DNA from: Gilliamella intestini
GTDB taxonomy: Bacteria; Pseudomonadota; Gammaproteobacteria; Enterobacterales; Orbaceae
Length of the DNA stretch: 64,000 nucleotides
Reading direction: 5' to 3'
NCBI RefSeq assembly: GCF_900094935.1
Contig: NZ_FMBA01000005.1
Span: forward strand, 31,795-95,794
Shown here: one piece after another, positions 1 through 8,367 of the stretch
Position numbering within the stretch: the stretch's first letter is position 1
Layout of the letters: every line of letters begins with the position of its first letter
The notes under the pieces: generated by a model
What the model saw: the letters and a program-made list of their open reading frames with translations, nothing else
Databases searched by the model: none
What the model was told of the DNA's origin: nothing
Translations under genes and position numbers: made by a program

Positions 1-236
1 AATCCAATTAAATTTTTAAATTGGTAATCCATATCATCCGCTTTAACTTCTAATATAGTGGGTTTTAAAAATTCACCATTCTCATCATCACAGCGATAAG
101 TAGTAAAATGATAAGGTTTAGAGTGGATATTAAAAGAATAATTTTTAATCTCTGTCTTATTTAAGCAAGGTAGCTCCGCATAGCAGATATTACAAATTGT
201 TATGCATATTATTAATATAATGCTTTTTTTAAACAT
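1..236 (-). CDS. Partial secreted protein of unknown function (3' end outside window)
   Basis: An open frame begins with ATG at complement 234-236 and runs off the left edge. The first 21 residues are a typical signal peptide: a Lys-Lys pair after Met-Phe, a run of Ile/Leu/Cys, then CYA before ELPC. The visible mature part is polar, has two Cys (about residues 25 and 50) and shows no domain I recognise. A small periplasmic or exported protein is the best description. No ribosome site is obvious because the upstream DNA is almost pure A/T. I do not assign a function. Confidence 0.55.
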   Translation of the reverse strand, partial: MFKKSIILIICITICNICYAELPCLNKTEIKNYSFNIHSKPYHFTTYRCDDENGEFLKPTILEVKADDMDYQFKNLIG

Positions 237-290
237 TCTTTTTACCAAACAGTGTTTTTATTTTATTTTATTTAAGTATATTAGCTTAAA

Positions 291-970
291 CTTAAGCTGA
301 CATACACATGTTACTCATCGGCTTTCATTTTAACAAAATGCGTGTCCGATAAGCAAAATAAATTCTCCAATTGATATTCCTTAACCAACCCCTTTGCATC
401 ATTCCAAGTTTGCCATGGTGTCTTTCCATAACAATATTTTCCAGAGTGTGCTCTTTCTCGATTGTAAAACTCAAGCCATTGTTCAATATCGTTTTGTATT
501 TCACTCAATTGCGTGTAAATCTTACGTCGAAATAAAATATCATAACATTCTGTTTTCATCGTCTTATGGAATCGCTCACAAATACCGTTAGTTTGTGGGC
601 TGTAGGCTTTGGTCTTGGTGTGTTCAATATCTTCTAGATTAAGATAAAGTTCATAAGCATGACTCTCCTTATGGCCATTATATTCCGTACCTCGGTCGGT
701 AAGAATGCGTAAAAGTGGCACTTGTTCATTGTCAAAGATAGGCTTTTTACGACTGATTTCTTGAAGCGCAAGCTCCCCCCTTGCTCATACAATTGTTTAA
801 AGCGATAATAGCTATCTCGACTGTATCCCATGACTTTGCAAGCTTATTGAACGTTACCGAGTTGCTTAGCTAATTCTAAAAGTCCTAATTTAGGTTTAAT
901 GATTTTGGCGGTTTGATTCATTTCTGACTCTCCTTTTTGTGTTATAAAATAACTCAAGCGTCAGATTAAG
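291..970 (-). mobile_element. Decayed IS481-family insertion sequence with terminal inverted repeats
   Basis: The ends are CTTAAGCTGAC (291-301) and the reverse complement of GTCAGATTAAG (960-970), which match at 10 of 11 positions. They bracket a broken IS481-type transposase gene. At about 680 bp the element is too short for a complete IS481 (usually 1 kb or more), which agrees with the internal deletion in the transposase. I did not identify a target-site duplication. Confidence 0.7.
311..921 (-). pseudogene. IS481-family transposase remnant (stop, frameshift, internal deletion)
   Basis: The frame opens at ATG (complement 919-921) with a winged-helix N-terminus (MNQTAKIIKPKLG...). It is interrupted by an in-frame TAA at complement 844-846, continues through MGYSRDSYYRF, then shifts frame near a run of six C/G (775-780). 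About 150-180 residues are missing before the rve integrase core resumes at LLRILTDRGTEYNG. The rest holds the conserved SPQTNGICERFHKT and YNRERAHSGKYC segments. The first catalytic Asp region is lost, so the product cannot transpose. The order and motifs are those of IS481 transposases of about 340 residues. Confidence 0.85.
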
Positions 971-979
971 TAAAGACTA

Positions 980-2593
980 TTACAATTGATGAATTAACTG
1001 CCAACTCAAGCCAAACTTTGCCAAATATTTTTTTAAACGATCAGCATCATTGCTACGTTGTTTTTTGGTGCGAGACACAGCAAACAATCGTCTGCCAGCT
1101 TCAGATAAACAGCTACTTTTTTGGCATATTTCGATCACCTTTTCCAGTTGGAAGCGATCAAATTCATCTATTTCTAATGGAATTAAAGAGTCATCTGATT
1201 TGTGTTTCCCCCAGTTTTGTTTTAAGCGCAGAATCTCTTTTTCTACCTGTTCCAACGTAATATTGGCTTGTGGTGCTAACGTTGCCATTCGAATAATCGA
1301 GCTATTTAATTCACGAAAGTTGCCTTGCCATAAAGCGTCTTGTGAGGTAGCAAAGGCTAAATAAGCGCGCCTTGATTGTTGATTAAAGCGTGGCATAATG
1401 CCGTATTGTTTAGCATAACGCGCTAACTCATAATCAATATTTGGTTCGATATCTTCTTTTCGTTCGGCTAAACTCGGCAGTTGATAACTCCACAAATTAA
1501 TTCTGGCAAACAGATCTTCACGAAATTCGCCATTGGCAATTGCCAATTTAAGATCTTTATTAGTTCCAGCAATTAATTGAAAATCACTCTGAATCGGTTT
1601 ATCACTACCAAATGGATAAAATTGTTTCTCTTCAATCGCTTTTAATAACATGGCTTGTTCATCAAGCCCAAGTTCACCAATTTCATCTAAAAATAATAAT
1701 CCCCCATCGGCATTTTTAAGTAATCCAGTGCGAGCAAGATTCGCACCTGTAAATGCTCCTTTAACATGACCGAATAAGGTTGACATTGCACTATCGCCTC
1801 GTAAGGTGGCGCAGTTAATTTCGACAAATTGACCGTTAATTTGATGATTAGTGTGTTTTAGCAAATAAATTTGTTTAGCTAAAAATGATTTGCCTGCGCC
1901 AGTTGGCCCACACAATAAAATAGGGGCATGCGATCGGCTAGCAACCTGTTCTATTTCAGCAATTAATTGATTAAATTGTGGGTTACGAGTAGCGATACCT
2001 GACTTTAACAGATCGGTTGCTTGAATGGCATATTGTTGAAAACGAGTTAAGATTTTATCATAACGATGCAAATTCAAATCGATGATATTCATTTTACCGT
2101 AAGGTACTTGCGCAATAAGATCTGCTTCCTCTAAGTTATAATTTTTTTCCATTATCTCCTTTTTGGATGGTGGAGACATTTGTAATAATTTAGCCGGGTA
2201 ATAGCGCGATTCTGCTAGTAAAAACCAACAAATCTGTGCGACATGCGTACCAGTTGTAATATGCAAATAATACTCTTCTTGTTCTGGATTAAATGAGTAG
2301 TTTTTCGAAATATCAAAAAGGCAGGTATAAACTTGTTCAAAATCCCATGGATCATCTATATTTACAACAATTGGCCTTACTTCGGTTTGTGGCGATAAAA
2401 TTTTAATATCTTTAATAACTTCACAAAGCAGATGATAATCGTTTTGATAGTAGAGTAATTCAAATCGAGTTAATGGTAGATCAGATTGATGACATAAATC
2501 AATCGTTGGGCGCCACTGTCGCCAACGCCGTTTACCTTTACTACGTTGATCCAGTACATTTCCTAAAAAACCAAACACTACGTTCTTTTTCAT
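980..2593 (-). CDS. rtcR: RtcR, sigma54-dependent activator of the RNA-repair operon
   Basis: 537 residues, the usual RtcR length. Residues 1-185 form the divergent CARF-like sensor, including HITTGTH at 111-117. In Salmonella this domain is reported to bind 5' tRNA fragments ending in 2',3'-cyclic phosphate. The AAA+ domain has Walker A GPTGAGKS (229-236), the sigma54-contacting loop GAFTGA (279-284) and Walker B LLFLDE (299-304). The C-terminus should hold the DNA-binding helix-turn-helix. The gene is divergent from the slipin-rtcB transcript, with a sigma54 promoter about 150 bp beyond its start. This is the classic arrangement in which RtcR binds between the two and activates the outward operon. 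AT-rich copies of ATTATAAATAA at 2605-2615 and 2708-2718 could be binding sites, but that is speculative. Confidence 0.95.
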   Translation of the reverse strand: MKKNVVFGFLGNVLDQRSKGKRRWRQWRPTIDLCHQSDLPLTRFELLYYQNDYHLLCEVIKDIKILSPQTEVRPIVVNIDDPWDFEQVYTCLFDISKNYSFNPEQEEYYLHITTGTHVAQICWFLLAESRYYPAKLLQMSPPSKKEIMEKNYNLEEADLIAQVPYGKMNIIDLNLHRYDKILTRFQQYAIQATDLLKSGIATRNPQFNQLIAEIEQVASRSHAPILLCGPTGAGKSFLAKQIYLLKHTNHQINGQFVEINCATLRGDSAMSTLFGHVKGAFTGANLARTGLLKNADGGLLFLDEIGELGLDEQAMLLKAIEEKQFYPFGSDKPIQSDFQLIAGTNKDLKLAIANGEFREDLFARINLWSYQLPSLAERKEDIEPNIDYELARYAKQYGIMPRFNQQSRRAYLAFATSQDALWQGNFRELNSSIIRMATLAPQANITLEQVEKEILRLKQNWGKHKSDDSLIPLEIDEFDRFQLEKVIEICQKSSCLSEAGRRLFAVSRTKKQRSNDADRLKKYLAKFGLSWQLIHQL

Positions 2594-2738
2594 TTTTATA
2601 AAAAATTATAAATAACTAGATAAAATTATAAAAAATAAATCTATTACAATCTACTTATATTTTATCAAAAAATATTTCAACCTTATTATTCATATATAAA
2701 TCAAATGATTATAAATAATTTTTTATTTTTTGAAAATT

Positions 2739-2755
2739 TTGGCACACTTTTAGCA
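2739..2755 (+). promoter_or_regulatory. Sigma54 (RpoN) promoter for the tRNA-like RNA / slipin / rtcB transcript
   Basis: TTGGCACACTTTTAGCA fits the -24/-12 consensus TGGCAC-N5-TTGCA, with the invariant GG (2741-2742) and GC (2753-2754) correctly separated by 10 bp. Transcription would begin near 2766, exactly where the first hairpin of the leader starts. The AAA+ activator is RtcR, encoded divergently. Confidence 0.85.
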
Positions 2756-2764
2756 TTATTGAAT

Positions 2765-2808
2765 GTACCTAAGTAAACATATGCTGTTTTTTTATAGCAG
2801 CAAGGTAC
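2765..2808 (+). ncRNA. 5'-terminal hairpin of the sigma54 transcript
   Basis: GTACCT (2765-2770) pairs with AGGTAC (2803-2808), and TGCTG (2782-2786) pairs with CAGCA (2798-2802). The product is a stem with an 11-nt one-sided bulge and a T-rich loop. It lies at the predicted transcript start. The role is unknown. It could protect the 5' end or form part of the ncRNA module next to the tRNA-like element. Confidence 0.45.
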
Positions 2809-2907
2809 ATAGCGAATACTTTACGTATTTATCCATGGGATAAAGGAGCCAAAGATTATCAACATGTATTTCTAATTATGTGATTAGGTTGCTGTATCAA
2901 AGCAAAT

Positions 2908-2983
2908 TTTTGAATAGTTCATCAGGTAGAACAATCGACAAGGGATCGATATGTGGTAGGTTCGAGTCCTACTTCAAAAACCA
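2908..2983 (+). ncRNA. tRNA-like non-coding RNA of the RtcR/slipin/RtcB system
   Basis: The 76 nt fold into exact tRNA geometry. The acceptor is TTTTGAA/TTCAAAA (7 bp), followed by a 4-bp D stem GTTC/GAAC with loop ATCAGGTA (G18G19 equivalents) and a 5-bp anticodon-type stem ATCGA/TCGAT with 7-nt loop CAAGGGA. The variable loop has 5 nt, and the T arm is GTAGG-TTCGAGT-CCTAC. Discriminator A and an encoded CCA (2981-2983) close the molecule. It is not a normal tRNA: position 33 is A instead of the near-universal U, the nominal anticodon would be AGG, and the acceptor stem is nearly all A-U. It sits in the 5' leader of a sigma54/RtcR transcript ahead of the slipin and rtcB genes. Comparative work on RNA-repair operons (Burroughs and Aravind, from memory) noted a tRNA-like RNA linked to Band-7/slipin proteins, which this matches. 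Confidence 0.85.
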
Positions 2984-3022
2984 AAAATGAAAGTAATAAT
3001 AAACACAATCAGTGATCGTGTT

Positions 3023-3192
3023 GAATAAGAAAGAGGTAAAGCTGTATTACCACTTTCTTATTCACCAGTTTAAACCGGTTAACTTAGTGATCAATAAAAA
3101 TGGCTAAGATAAAAAAACTGGATAATAGGCAGAAAGTTAAACACCAATAAGAAGGATTATTTTCTTATTCACTTTAATGCTCCCCCTATTAT
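3023..3192 (+). ncRNA. Three consecutive structured RNA elements in the slipin-rtcB leader
   Basis: Element 1 (3023-3063) is a 16-bp hairpin: GAATAAGAAAG-A-GGTAA pairs with TTACC-A-CTTTCTTATTC around a 7-nt loop, with one A/A mismatch. Element 2 (3065-3121) is closed by CCAGTTT/AAACTGG and contains AACCGGTT and a CTTAG/CTAAG stem. Element 3 (3122-3192) is closed by ATAATAGG/CCTATTAT, then TTAAA/TTTAA, then AATAAGAA/TTCTTATT. The three abut almost without spacers and end 16 bp before the farthest upstream in-frame start and 66 bp before the preferred slipin ATG. No T-run follows, so they do not look like terminators. Their function is unknown; processing signals or protein-binding sites are possible. 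Confidence 0.55.
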
Positions 3193-3258
3193 TTCGTTAC
3201 TTAACCCGTGCAAATTGGCACAAACACGATGGCTGATTGTCGTAAAAGGAATAATACA

Positions 3259-4836
3259 ATGATAAAAACCATTAAAGTAAAAAAATATGAAATTGCAGTA
3301 TTATATAAACATGGCGAGATTACTCAGATCTTAACAGCAGGTGTTTACCATAAAGCCGATCCATTCAATACGCTTAGTTATAAAATAATTGATTTAGCTG
3401 TATCCAAAGTAGCCGAAGAAATTGCTGAACAACTACTTAACTTTTATCCAACCATTGTTAAACAGCACTGTTATTTGGTCGATGTAGCTACTAATGAAAT
3501 CGCATTACGTTATGAACAGCAAAAACTAGTTGAAGTGATTTTACCTGCAACCAAAACATTATATTGGAACAGCTATAAATCTCACTCAATAAAAAAAGTG
3601 TTATTACAACAAGATTATGCATTACCGACTGAAATTACTAATGAATTACTGCAAGCAAAAAACACTAATGAACCAATTAATAATATCGATAAATTAGTTC
3701 TACATCATTTTATTCATGAACAAATCGGTACTTTATTTGTTGATAACCAATTAATAAAAATTATTGCGCCAGAAACGGTAGTCGGTTACTGTCCATTTAA
3801 ACACACTATTGTACTTGGTAAATTTAATTTACGTGAAAACCGTATTGATGATTGTATCGCTAATGCCATCGAACAGCGTACACCACAGCAACTATTACAA
3901 TTTTGTATAGCAATGGACGTTGGCGCTAACGAAGTAGGGTTGCGTTATGAAAATGATTTGCTAGTTGAAATTCTACCGCCAGGAACAAAACGACTTTACT
4001 GGAAAAATAGTGATAAACAACATATAGTTAAGGTTGAGTTAAATAAGGGGTATACCTTAAATAATGAAATGATTGAACAATTATTACAACCAAAACTACG
4101 GCAAAAAGGCATCATAGGGGATAATGGCGTATTAATCGCCCAAGTGCCGGCTTATCATGTAGGAGTATTAAAAGTTAATGGTAGAATTGAGCAGCTATTA
4201 ACAGCTGGTATCACAGCTTATTGGCGTTTTAACCGTGAAATATCGGTTGATATCGTTGATACTCGTTTGCAAGTATTAGAAGTTGCAGGTCAAGAAATTT
4301 TAACTAAAGATAAAGTGAATTTACGTATCAATTTGGTTGCAAACTGGCGTTATACAGATGTTTTAATGGCATTTGAAAAAACAGCAAGTCCTGCTGAATT
4401 ACTTTATCGAGAACTCCAGTTTGGTTTACGTGAAGCAATTGGCACTCGCACATTAGATGAATTGCTTGAAAATAAAAACATCATCGATGAAGTGGTAAGT
4501 AAGCATGTACAAATGCGTTTAGAAGGTTTTGGCATTGCAACTATCTCGTTAGGAGTAAAAGATATTATTTTACCCGGCGATATGAAAGCAATTTTATCGC
4601 AAGTGGTTGAAGCTGAAAAATCAGCACAAGCCAATGTGATACGTCGCCGCGAAGAAACCTCGGCCACTCGTTCATTATTAAACACAGCGAAAGTGATGGA
4701 AAACAACCCAGTGGCTTTACGCTTAAAAGAGATGGAAACCCTAGAACGTATTGCTGAACGCATCGATAAGATCTCGGTAGTGGGGGGACTAGATCAAGTA
4801 TTACATGGTTTGATTAATATCCAACCTAAAGGTTAG
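3259..4836 (+). CDS. Slipin / SPFH (Band-7) family protein of the RNA-repair operon
   Basis: The preferred start is ATG 3259, preceded by AAAGGA at a good distance; an upstream in-frame ATG at 3208 lacks a ribosome site. That gives 525 residues. The C-terminal half is a Band-7/SPFH domain (from about residue 290, VGVLKVNGRIEQLL, then DTRLQVLEVAGQEILT) with a charged helical tail (VEAEKSAQANVIRRREE). The N-terminal half contains two diverged copies of one module, each with a YEIAVLYKHG-like or LVEILPPGTKRLYW motif. No hydrophobic membrane anchor is visible, unlike HflK/HflC or typical slipins. Slipins recur beside RtcB and are proposed scaffolds for repair, possibly binding the tRNA-like RNA. 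rtcB follows after 55 bp. Confidence 0.85.
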   Translation: MIKTIKVKKYEIAVLYKHGEITQILTAGVYHKADPFNTLSYKIIDLAVSKVAEEIAEQLLNFYPTIVKQHCYLVDVATNEIALRYEQQKLVEVILPATKTLYWNSYKSHSIKKVLLQQDYALPTEITNELLQAKNTNEPINNIDKLVLHHFIHEQIGTLFVDNQLIKIIAPETVVGYCPFKHTIVLGKFNLRENRIDDCIANAIEQRTPQQLLQFCIAMDVGANEVGLRYENDLLVEILPPGTKRLYWKNSDKQHIVKVELNKGYTLNNEMIEQLLQPKLRQKGIIGDNGVLIAQVPAYHVGVLKVNGRIEQLLTAGITAYWRFNREISVDIVDTRLQVLEVAGQEILTKDKVNLRINLVANWRYTDVLMAFEKTASPAELLYRELQFGLREAIGTRTLDELLENKNIIDEVVSKHVQMRLEGFGIATISLGVKDIILPGDMKAILSQVVEAEKSAQANVIRRREETSATRSLLNTAKVMENNPVALRLKEMETLERIAERIDKISVVGGLDQVLHGLINIQPKG

Positions 4837-4891
4837 AAATAAAAATGTAACATCATGCAATTAACTGTTGCATGATAAAAAGGAATAAAGC

Positions 4892-6112
4892 ATGACACAA
4901 TATAACTTATTACAAACAGATAATGCCAAACCAATAAAAATGTGGACAAAAGGCGTGCCTGTTGAAGAAGAAGCCAAAACCCAATTAACCAAAACGGCAC
5001 AATTACCGTTTATTTTTAAACATATCGCCGTCATGCCTGATGTGCATGTCGGTAAAGGATCAACTATCGGTAGTGTGATCCCAACCATAGGCGCAATTAT
5101 ACCGGCAACTGTAGGAGTGGATATTGGCTGTGGCATGATTGCTGTGCAAACGTCTTTAATAGCGAGTGATTTACCTGACAATCTATTACCGTTACGAAAT
5201 GAAATTGAAAAAGCAGTACCGCATGGCCGATCGCCTCATAATCGTCGACAAGATATTGGTAGCTGGCAAAATCCACCATTAATCATTGACCAGTATTGGC
5301 AACAGCTATTACCCGGTTTTGAAAAGTTAACAGAAAAATATCCAAATTTTTTAAAAACCAATAATTACCGACATTTAGGCACACTCGGCACCGGCAACCA
5401 TTTTATCGAAATTTGTTTGGATGAAGCCGATCGAGTTTGGATTATGTTGCATAGTGGATCACGAGGTATAGGTAATGCTATTGGTAACTTTTTTATAGAA
5501 ATGGCACGAAAAGATATGGAAGTCCATAACAAAAATCTACCTGATAAAGACTTAGCATATTTGGAAGAAGGAACCGAACATTTTCATGATTATGTTGATG
5601 CTGTGCATTGGGCGCAAGAATTTGCAAGACTCAACCGTGAAGCCATGATGAATAATGTTATCTTAGCAATGCGTAAAGTCATTACTAAACCATTTACCAC
5701 GCACATGTCGGCGGTAAATTGTCACCATAACTATGTGCAAAAAGAGCAACATTTTGGTGAAGACATTTTCATTACACGTAAAGGTGCAGTGTCTGCTCGA
5801 AAAGGTGAACTAGGGATTATTCCGGGATCAATGGGCGCTAAAAGCTATATTGTGCGAGGACTTGGTAATGAAGAAAGTTTCTGTTCATGCTCGCACGGTG
5901 CAGGGCGAGTTATGAGCCGAACAGAAGCTAAAAAGAAATTTACCATTGAAGACCAAATTAAAGCAACAGCACACGTTGAATGCCGAAAAGATGCCAACGT
6001 GATTGATGAAATCCCAATGGCATACAAAGATATTGATGCGGTAATGACAGCCCAAAATGAATTGGTCGAAATTGTCCATCAATTACGGCAAGTTGTGTGT
6101 GTGAAAGGGTAA
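4892..6112 (+). CDS. rtcB: RtcB, 3'-phosphate/5'-OH RNA ligase
   Basis: 406 residues, near the E. coli length (408). The enzyme joins 2',3'-cyclic-phosphate or 3'-phosphate ends to 5'-OH ends through a histidine-GMP intermediate, using Mn2+ and GTP. Metal and active-site residues are all visible: D50/H52 in MPDVHVGKG, D77 and C80 in VGVDIGCG, H170 in GTGNHF, H187 in LHSGSRG, H278/H279 in NCHHNY, and the guanylylated H335 in CSCSHGAGR. The start has AAGGAATAA upstream. No rtcA cyclase lies in the window, so this is the slipin-type rather than the rtcBA-type operon. Likely co-transcribed with the slipin from the sigma54 promoter. Confidence 0.95.
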   Translation: MTQYNLLQTDNAKPIKMWTKGVPVEEEAKTQLTKTAQLPFIFKHIAVMPDVHVGKGSTIGSVIPTIGAIIPATVGVDIGCGMIAVQTSLIASDLPDNLLPLRNEIEKAVPHGRSPHNRRQDIGSWQNPPLIIDQYWQQLLPGFEKLTEKYPNFLKTNNYRHLGTLGTGNHFIEICLDEADRVWIMLHSGSRGIGNAIGNFFIEMARKDMEVHNKNLPDKDLAYLEEGTEHFHDYVDAVHWAQEFARLNREAMMNNVILAMRKVITKPFTTHMSAVNCHHNYVQKEQHFGEDIFITRKGAVSARKGELGIIPGSMGAKSYIVRGLGNEESFCSCSHGAGRVMSRTEAKKKFTIEDQIKATAHVECRKDANVIDEIPMAYKDIDAVMTAQNELVEIVHQLRQVVCVKG

Positions 6113-6133
6113 AAAATATCGACACAGTTATGA

Positions 6134-6152
6134 CCGCCCCAAATGGGGGCGG
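6134..6152 (+). terminator. GC-rich hairpin after rtcB
   Basis: CCGCCCC (6134-6140) pairs with GGGGCGG (6146-6152) over a 5-nt loop. It begins 21 bp after the rtcB stop and is far more GC-rich than its surroundings. Only a weak T stretch follows. A terminator or RNA-stabilising hairpin at the operon end is likely. Confidence 0.6.
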
Positions 6153-6344
6153 AATTGTATATTAATGGCGGTTGGTGGTATATGATGGGGTAATACTCGC
6201 CCTTTTATTTTTTGCGAAATGCTTGCGATATCACTACACTTTAAAACTCAAATTTCTTCTTCATTGACAGAATTCATTTAATGTATTCAGACTTAATCAA
6301 TGATAAGATTTTCATTTACTCAACTTTGTTTTCGATTTATTTAA

Positions 6345-8126
6345 TTACCAAGATGGTAATTTAAATAATCGTCCTTGTATTCCTTCATCATGTAATACCA
6401 ATGCAATTTCATTTTTATTAAAGAAAATATTGTTATCAAGTGGAATATCTGAATCAATTACAGTAATAATTTGTTGAATATCTAAAATAGAATATTGCCT
6501 TATCACATTCAGAAGATTGATCTTTGTTCTGTCATCTAAAGATTCAAATATCCCATCATGATAAACAAAACGAGGAAAATTATCTTTAAGATGAGCGCGT
6601 AATATAGCTAAATCAAAAGCCACACATAATAATTTTTTATAAGTATGTCCATCATCAGCACTTGTTGAACAACCAGCTTCATCTAAAATATCAGCACTAA
6701 AGTCAAGATGACCTTCTCGATTAATTTTGACATTAAGTAATGCTTTTCGAGAAATAACATCTTCAATAATGCGACTGAAATACAACCTAATTTCTGAAAA
6801 TAAACTTGTTTCCTGTTTATTTTGCATCTCTAAATCTTTTTCCATATCAATTTGAATTTTTTGATATTTTTTATTTAACTGCCTAATTTCAGTCCTAAGC
6901 TCTTGCAATTTATGAATAAACTCTTTTTGCCTTTCTAAAAAAGCAATATCAGCTTTTAAGGTAATTAAATCATTAGATATTTGTTTATATTTATCAAAAA
7001 TATCTGTTTCACCTAAAAATGATAAAGTTTGTGTTCTTTCTTCACCTAATTGCAATAAGGTTTGATTAATATCTATTAACTCTTTTTTTATTGATGATAG
7101 TTCTTCTTTTAAATATTTATGTCGTTCTTCCGTAATCGCGCGGTTAAACTTAATGAGTTGATTAAAATCCTTTTTTAATTGCTTAGGGAAAAGAATCCCG
7201 ACTTCTTTGTATAAGCTTTCGGCCTTATCAGGATCAAATAATATTTGTTGTTTTTGTAAAGATAATTCTATCTTTTTTCGATTAAACTCTAATGAATAAC
7301 GTCTTTTATTTAATGTGGCTATTTTCAAATCTAATTCATCAATGAGTTTTTTTGTTTTTACTTGATCTACTGAATGAAAATCAAACTGATCCAATAGCCG
7401 TTGTCGCTCATTAACATCTTGTTGTTTTAATAATAAGAGCCCATCAATTCGACTAATATCTTCAATTGAACCGCCCAACTCTTTTTGTACTATATCTTCT
7501 CTATTTCTCGCATCCTTAAGTTGAGATTCAAGTTCATAGTGTTTTGTAATTAAATCAGAATTAAAACCAAGAATATGAGCAAGAAAGGGTTTCCAGTCTT
7601 TATGTTTAGATGCAAATTTTCTTAATTGAAAAACATTACGATAATCATCTTGAGAACGTAATAAATAACCTAATATTTTGCGATAAGGCCATGGTTTGAG
7701 ACAGTAAAAATTCAATATACTGTCTAAAATTTCTTTCGCTTTATCAAATGGCACATTTTCATGATCCCAATTCGTTAATTGAGTAAAATCTTGGTGTGAA
7801 TCGTTATGTTTCTTTATACTGATACGAGCTGCATTAGTGACACCTCGACGAATAGTGAGGTAAGAACCATCTTCTAATTCTAACTCTAAAAAAAATACAA
7901 ATTGGTTAAACAACTGCTCATGCTTAAATAAAAAGAATTCTGATTTTTTTTGAGATAAAAAACAAAAATCAAGTAATTTGCCTAACGTCGATTTACCTAA
8001 ATTATGGGTATCTTTTTTCTTATTTTCAGGCAAACGGATTTCAGCTTGAATTACGTTCAAACCTGATGAAAAAATAATAGTTTCAAATAAATCTGGTTTA
8101 TTTGAATATAATTTAGATAGTTTCAT
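6345..8126 (-). CDS. ABC-3C system ATPase (DUF2326-type, SMC/RecN-like coiled coil)
   Basis: 593 residues. The N-terminus has an ABC-type nucleotide-binding half with NLGKSTLGKLLDF as the Walker A region (near residue 43). Long charged coiled-coil segments follow (about 190-440). A C-terminal half carries FVYHDGIFESLDDR, the Walker B/D-loop equivalent. This layout and the two small upstream partners identify the ATPase of an ABC three-component (ABC-3C) conflict system. The start codon overlaps the middle-component gene by 14 bp, which implies translational coupling. Such ATPases are predicted to sense invading nucleoprotein complexes and license the nuclease partner. I am confident of the family; the mechanism is inferred from it. 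Confidence 0.85.
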   Translation of the reverse strand: MKLSKLYSNKPDLFETIIFSSGLNVIQAEIRLPENKKKDTHNLGKSTLGKLLDFCFLSQKKSEFFLFKHEQLFNQFVFFLELELEDGSYLTIRRGVTNAARISIKKHNDSHQDFTQLTNWDHENVPFDKAKEILDSILNFYCLKPWPYRKILGYLLRSQDDYRNVFQLRKFASKHKDWKPFLAHILGFNSDLITKHYELESQLKDARNREDIVQKELGGSIEDISRIDGLLLLKQQDVNERQRLLDQFDFHSVDQVKTKKLIDELDLKIATLNKRRYSLEFNRKKIELSLQKQQILFDPDKAESLYKEVGILFPKQLKKDFNQLIKFNRAITEERHKYLKEELSSIKKELIDINQTLLQLGEERTQTLSFLGETDIFDKYKQISNDLITLKADIAFLERQKEFIHKLQELRTEIRQLNKKYQKIQIDMEKDLEMQNKQETSLFSEIRLYFSRIIEDVISRKALLNVKINREGHLDFSADILDEAGCSTSADDGHTYKKLLCVAFDLAILRAHLKDNFPRFVYHDGIFESLDDRTKINLLNVIRQYSILDIQQIITVIDSDIPLDNNIFFNKNEIALVLHDEGIQGRLFKLPSW

Positions 8127-8367
8127 TTATCCCCACATATTCGATTGAATCAGTTTTTGCGTGATACTCAATTAACCCTAATAAAAAAAGAAGATTAAGC
8201 GCAGGTAGAAATAAAAAATGTCCACCTTCAACGGATTTTTTAGCATATTCTAATAAACTATCATACTTTTTTAGTCTCTTTTTCTTAATATAAGTAAGCA
8301 ATAAAAAAGACATGTTAATAATAGTCTTATCCGGATGAGTATGTTTATTGGGTCTTAGCATCTTCAT
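8113..8367 (-). CDS. ABC-3C middle component (MC6-like small adaptor)
   Basis: 84 residues, overlapping its upstream neighbour by 23 bp and its downstream neighbour by 14 bp, so the three genes form one tightly coupled operon. The start region LRPNKHTHPDKTIINMSFLL and the small winged-helix-like size match the middle component found between nuclease and ATPase in ABC-3C systems; I lean to type MC6. It probably bridges the effector and the ATPase. No catalytic motif is present. Confidence 0.75.
   Translation of the reverse strand: MKMLRPNKHTHPDKTIINMSFLLLTYIKKKRLKKYDSLLEYAKKSVEGGHFLFLPALNLLFLLGLIEYHAKTDSIEYVGINETI

Noticed and set aside
2908..2983. Ordinary tRNA-Pro with anticodon AGG
   Set aside because: Position 33 is A rather than U, the acceptor stem is nearly all A-U, AGG anticodons are rare in bacteria, and the gene is in a sigma54 leader. 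It is better described as a tRNA-like RNA.
3023..3063. Rho-independent terminator before the slipin gene
   Set aside because: The stem is strong but no T-run follows and the operon continues; it is part of the structured leader.
6113..6344. rtcA cyclase gene or a remnant of it after rtcB
   Set aside because: No frame in this 230-bp gap resembles RtcA; only a hairpin is present.
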